Below are positions 61,077 to 64,000 of a stretch of 64,000 nucleotides of DNA, one piece after another. Position numbers and translations under genes: made by a program. Each line of letters opens with the position of its first letter. The first letter of the stretch is position 1. This DNA comes from RAM1 sp050247515 (GTDB lineage Bacteria; Pseudomonadota; Gammaproteobacteria; Burkholderiales; Burkholderiaceae_C), in NCBI GenBank assembly GCA_050247515.1, contig JBFWUB010000004.1, positions 186,001 to 250,000 on the forward strand, given 5' to 3'. The notes beneath the pieces were generated by a model. The model ran no database searches and was not told the origin of the DNA. It worked only from the letters and a program-made list of their open reading frames with translations.

Positions 61077-62246
61077 TCAGAGCCGGGCCAGGCGCTGCAG
61101 CGCGGTGTTCAGCGTTTCGTCCTTCTTGGCGAAGCAAAAGCGCACCACGCGCTGGTCAAAGCCGTCACCGTAGAACGCCGACAGGGGAATGGCCGCCACG
61201 CCGATTTCGGTGGTGAGCCATTTGCAGAAATCGGCCTCGCTCAGATCGCTGACCTGCGAGATGTCCACGCACTGGAAATAGCTGCCCTGGGTGCCCAGCA
61301 CCTTGAATCGCGTGCTGCGCAGGCCGTCGCGGAACAGGTCGCGCTTGCGCTGGTAGAACGCCGGCAGGTCCAGGTGGGGGGTGGGGTCCGCCATGTATTG
61401 GGCCAGACCATGCTGGACCGGCGTGTTGACGGTGAACACATTGAACTGGTGGACCTTGCGGAATTCCGCGCTCAGGGATGCGGGGGCGGCCACGTAGCCT
61501 ACCTTCCAGCCGGTCACGTGGTAGGTCTTGCCGAAGCTGGAGACGATGAACGCCCGCGCGGCCAGGCCGGGAAAGCGCGCCGCGCTCTGGTGCTGCTGGC
61601 CGTCAAACACCATGTGCTCGTACACCTCGTCGCTGATCAGCAGCACGTCGGTGGGCGCCAGCAGGTCCTGCAGCGCCAGCATTTCCTCGCGCGACCAGAC
61701 GGTGGCGCTGGGGTTGTGCGGGCTGTTGACCAGGATGGCGCGGGTTCTGGGGGTGATGGCCGCGGCAATCTTGCCGAAATCGGGGCGGAAGGTTCCCGGC
61801 GTGAGCGGCACGCGCACCACGGTGCCACCGGCCAGCTCGATGTTGGGCACGTAGCTGTCGTAGCAGGGCTCCAGCACGATCACCTCGTCGCCCGGACGCA
61901 CCACCGCCAGGATGGCCGTGATGATGGCCTGCGTGGCACCGGCGGTGACCGTGATTTCGGTGGTGGCGTCGTACCGGCGGCCGTACATCGCTTCGATCTT
62001 GGTGGCGATAGCCTCGCGCAGCACGTGCACGCCGGTCATGGGCGGGTACTGGTTCAGGCCCTTGACCATCGCGTCGGTCACTGCGCCTACAAGCCTGGGG
62101 TCGCAGTCAAAGTCCGGAAAGCCCTGACCCAGGTTGACCGCGCCCTTTTCGGCGGCCAGCTGGGACATGACGGTAAAGATGGTGGTGCCGACGGCGGGCA
62201 GCTTGGTCTGCAGGACGGGGGTACGTTCGGTTACTGGGGTGTTCAT
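61077..62246 (-). CDS. PLP-dependent aminotransferase, methionine aminotransferase (YbdL) type
   Basis: 389 residues, class I aminotransferase: NLGQGFPDFDCDPRL, YPPMTGVHVLREAIA, NSPHNPSATVW, SDEVYEHMVFDG and the PLP-lysine motif SSFGKTYHVTGWKVGY. The GQGFPDF start and lack of a longer N-terminus fit YbdL or kynurenine-type enzymes. It lies between a CysB-like regulator and the SulP gene, all minus strand, suggesting sulfur-amino-acid context. Confidence 0.85.
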   Translation of the reverse strand: MNTPVTERTPVLQTKLPAVGTTIFTVMSQLAAEKGAVNLGQGFPDFDCDPRLVGAVTDAMVKGLNQYPPMTGVHVLREAIATKIEAMYGRRYDATTEITVTAGATQAIITAILAVVRPGDEVIVLEPCYDSYVPNIELAGGTVVRVPLTPGTFRPDFGKIAAAITPRTRAILVNSPHNPSATVWSREEMLALQDLLAPTDVLLISDEVYEHMVFDGQQHQSAARFPGLAARAFIVSSFGKTYHVTGWKVGYVAAPASLSAEFRKVHQFNVFTVNTPVQHGLAQYMADPTPHLDLPAFYQRKRDLFRDGLRSTRFKVLGTQGSYFQCVDISQVSDLSEADFCKWLTTEIGVAAIPLSAFYGDGFDQRVVRFCFAKKDETLNTALQRLARL

Positions 62247-62253
62247 GGCGGTG

Positions 62254-63198
62254 TCAGAGCTCGTAATCGTTCACGTGGCCGGTCATAGCTTTTGCTATGA
62301 GGTTGCGGTCTAGCCGGTCGCTGAGCAGCTCGGCGAATTTGAAGACGAAGTTTCGCAGGTAGGCGCTGCGCTTGAACGCTACGCGCGCCACGTTCTGGCC
62401 AAACAGGTGACCCAGCGGGCGCACCAGCAGGTCGCCGTTGCTGCCGTCGTCGCGCACGGCCATCTCGGCCACGATGCCGATGCCCAGGCCCAGGCGGACA
62501 TAGGTCTTGATCACGTCCGAATCGATGGCTTCCAGCGCAATGCGCGGCGCGAGCTTCTTCTGGGCAAAGGCGGCGTCAATGCGCGTGCGGCCGGTAAACG
62601 ACGGGTGGTAGGTGATGATGGGCTCGGCTGCCAGGTCTTCCAGCGAAATGCGGTCCTTTCTGGCCAGCGGGTGCGTGAGCGGCAGCACCAGCACATGCTG
62701 CCATTCGTAGCAGGGCAGGGTGACCAGATCGGGGTAGTCGGACAGCGATTCGGTGGCAATGCCGATCTCGGCCACCTCGTCCAGCACCATGCGCGCCACC
62801 TGGTCGGGCGAGCCCTGGTGCAGGCTCACGTTGACCTTGGGGTAGGCCTCGCGCAGTTTGGCCACCGGCACCGGCAGTACGTAACGCGCCTGCGTGTGGG
62901 TGGTGGCGATGGACAGCGTGCCGCTGTCCTCGGCGCTGAACTGCTCGCCAATGCGCCGGAGGTTGCCGACCTCGCGCAGGATCAGGTCGATGCTCCTGAG
63001 CACATGCTGGCCGGGCTCGGTCACGCGCTTGAGGCGTTTGCCGTGGCGCGCGAAGATTTCCACGCCCAGCTCCTCTTCCAGTTCGATGATGGCCTTGGAC
63101 ACGCCCGGCTGCGAGGTGTGCAGCGCCTTGGCAGCTTCGGTCAGGTTCAGGTTGCGCCGGACCGCTTCCTGGACAAAACGGAACTGATGCAGGTTCAT
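62254..63198 (-). CDS. cysB: CysB-family LysR regulator
   Basis: 314 residues: MNLHQFRFVQEAVRRNLNLT with helix-turn-helix LHTSQPGVSKAIIELEEELG, typical of CysB/Cbl, and a substrate domain with TTHTQARYVLP and GHLFGQNVAR. CysB controls cysteine and sulfate genes with N-acetylserine as inducer. Upstream 63199-63244 is AT-rich and probably carries its promoter. The 7-nt gap to the aminotransferase suggests co-transcription. Confidence 0.88.
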   Translation of the reverse strand: MNLHQFRFVQEAVRRNLNLTEAAKALHTSQPGVSKAIIELEEELGVEIFARHGKRLKRVTEPGQHVLRSIDLILREVGNLRRIGEQFSAEDSGTLSIATTHTQARYVLPVPVAKLREAYPKVNVSLHQGSPDQVARMVLDEVAEIGIATESLSDYPDLVTLPCYEWQHVLVLPLTHPLARKDRISLEDLAAEPIITYHPSFTGRTRIDAAFAQKKLAPRIALEAIDSDVIKTYVRLGLGIGIVAEMAVRDDGSNGDLLVRPLGHLFGQNVARVAFKRSAYLRNFVFKFAELLSDRLDRNLIAKAMTGHVNDYEL

Positions 63199-63244
63199 AT
63201 TGAATTTCTACTAAAACTGAAATTCATTATGCCTCAGGGGTCTA

Positions 63245-63616
63245 TCAAACGCTGCGTGCAGGTTCCAGTGCCAGGGTAGCCAGCAGTTCTATCACGCGGG
63301 CATCTTCACCCACGGCGGGCGGCAGCTCAAATGCCGTGGCCGGGTGGTCAGCGCGGAGCTGTGCCACCAGAGCGGGCAGGTCCTCGCGCGCGTGCCGGCC
63401 CGTGCCCAGGAACATCGGCACGATGCGCACCGACGTGGCGCCGGCCGCCACCAGCTCGGCCGCGGCCTGCGGCAGGGCCGGCGTGCTGAGCTCCAGGTAG
63501 GCGCAGCGCACCGGCACATGCGGCGCCAGGGCGCGCATGCGCGCGGCAACGGCCTCGACCGGGCGGTGCCAGAGCGGGTCGCGCGAGCCGTGCGCAAAAA
63601 GAATCACGCAGTACAT
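63245..63616 (-). CDS. cbiX: Short CbiX-type sirohydrochlorin chelatase
   Basis: 123 residues, single-domain class II chelatase: VILFAHGSRDPLWHRPVEAV with the metal-binding His and VRIVPMFLGTGRHAREDLPA with a second His. Inserts cobalt or iron (siroheme) into sirohydrochlorin. Start at 63616, just after the LptG stop (5-nt gap) on the same strand. Confidence 0.9.
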   Translation of the reverse strand: MYCVILFAHGSRDPLWHRPVEAVAARMRALAPHVPVRCAYLELSTPALPQAAAELVAAGATSVRIVPMFLGTGRHAREDLPALVAQLRADHPATAFELPPAVGEDARVIELLATLALEPARSV

Positions 63617-63621
63617 CGCCG

Positions 63622-64000
63622 CTACCTTCGCAGCACCAGCCAGCCAAAGGCCGCCAGCGACACCATCGAGTAGATCAGCCCCGGCGCGGCGGCCGTCAGC
63701 CAGGGCCACCAGTTCTGCAGGTTGCCGATGTACCCGAACACGTTGTTCAGCAGGAAGAAGCTGATGCCCACCAGCACGCCGCCAAACACATAGGTGGTGA
63801 TGCTGCCGCTGCGAAAGTGCAGGTAGGCAAACGGCAACGCCAGCGCCACCATCACCAGGCAGCTCAATGGATAGAACACCTTGCGCCAGAACTCGATTTC
63901 GTAGCGCTGCGAGGTCTGGCCATTGGCGCTCAGGTGCTGGATGTACTGGAACAGCGCGATGGTGCCCATGCGGTCGGGTTTGAGCAGCGCCACGGACACC
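63622..64000 (-). CDS. lptG: LptG, lipopolysaccharide export permease, C-terminal part
   Basis: The window shows the C-terminal ~126 residues: GQTSQRYEIEFWRKVFYPLSC, membrane helices with FGGVLVGISFFLLNNVFGYIG and the closing WWPWLTAAAPGLIYSMVSL. This is the LptF/LptG family, here LptG by the short C-terminus and neighbours. It moves LPS from the inner membrane with LptB. The 5' end lies beyond the window. Confidence 0.92.
   Translation of the reverse strand, partial: VSVALLKPDRMGTIALFQYIQHLSANGQTSQRYEIEFWRKVFYPLSCLVMVALALPFAYLHFRSGSITTYVFGGVLVGISFFLLNNVFGYIGNLQNWWPWLTAAAPGLIYSMVSLAAFGWLVLRR

Noticed and set aside
59548..61173. 541-codon plus-strand open frame
   Set aside because: Antisense to the SulP gene; Gln/Arg/His-rich shadow.

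Overview
The window is GC-rich DNA of a betaproteobacterium, most likely order Burkholderiales and probably family Comamonadaceae. This is inferred from housekeeping gene content (an LptG, short CbiX and CysB-type run, argA, hrpA, YggX) and from short GC-rich palindromes of a kind I associate with that family. I ran no database search.

Layout. 1-3051: housekeeping and transport genes (MnmC-type oxidoreductase, YggX, a VOC-fold protein, an amino-acid-type ABC binding protein with a clear terminator). 3191-39660: a near-complete type III secretion system (T3SS) island. The minus-strand half (26449 down to 7531) looks like one long operon in Bordetella bsc order: tip candidate, translocator chaperone, two translocators, second chaperone, rod-chaperone candidate, then SctI-J-K-L-N-O-P-Q-R-S-T-U, a chaperone-like protein and the secretin SctC. 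The plus-strand half (26612 to 38641) follows Yersinia order: gatekeeper SctW, SycN-like chaperone, SctX, SctY, SctV, SctD, a YscE-position protein, needle SctF. An unknown small protein, a SAM methyltransferase, a GNAT acetyltransferase and a 994-residue YopJ-like candidate effector follow. At the far minus-strand end sit a 757-residue membrane-prone putative effector with its CesT-type chaperone and, divergently, an ADP-ribosyltransferase-like effector. A decayed IS5-type transposase, an unknown protein and a two-component pair (38663-41419) close the island.

41593-64000: ordinary chromosome. It holds a divergent azoR/LysR pair, a DM13 protein, DsbB, a LysE exporter, ArgA, a membrane protein with a degenerate GGDEF-like domain, HrpA helicase carrying two in-frame palindromic insertions, two tandem AfsR/SARP-like regulators, a DUF3309 miniprotein, a SulP-STAS-cNMP fusion, a methionine-type aminotransferase, a CysB-like regulator, CbiX and the C-terminal part of LptG.

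How it fits together: the two T3SS operons diverge from 26450-26611, which carries two copies of a 16-base motif (ATACCTCnGTATnGCT), each pointing at its own operon. A third copy sits just upstream of the unknown gene at 39660, and a weak fourth lies upstream of the ADP-ribosyltransferase-like effector. This suggests one regulon that includes genes not recognisable as T3SS by homology. Other striking features are a needle-length ruler (SctP) with almost three copies of a 399-bp exact tandem repeat, and an oversized needle-tip candidate with an apparent Ig-like middle region. No gap over 300 bases lacks a gene; the longest are 5995-6254 and 1140-1345. I saw no tRNA, rRNA or CRISPR array.
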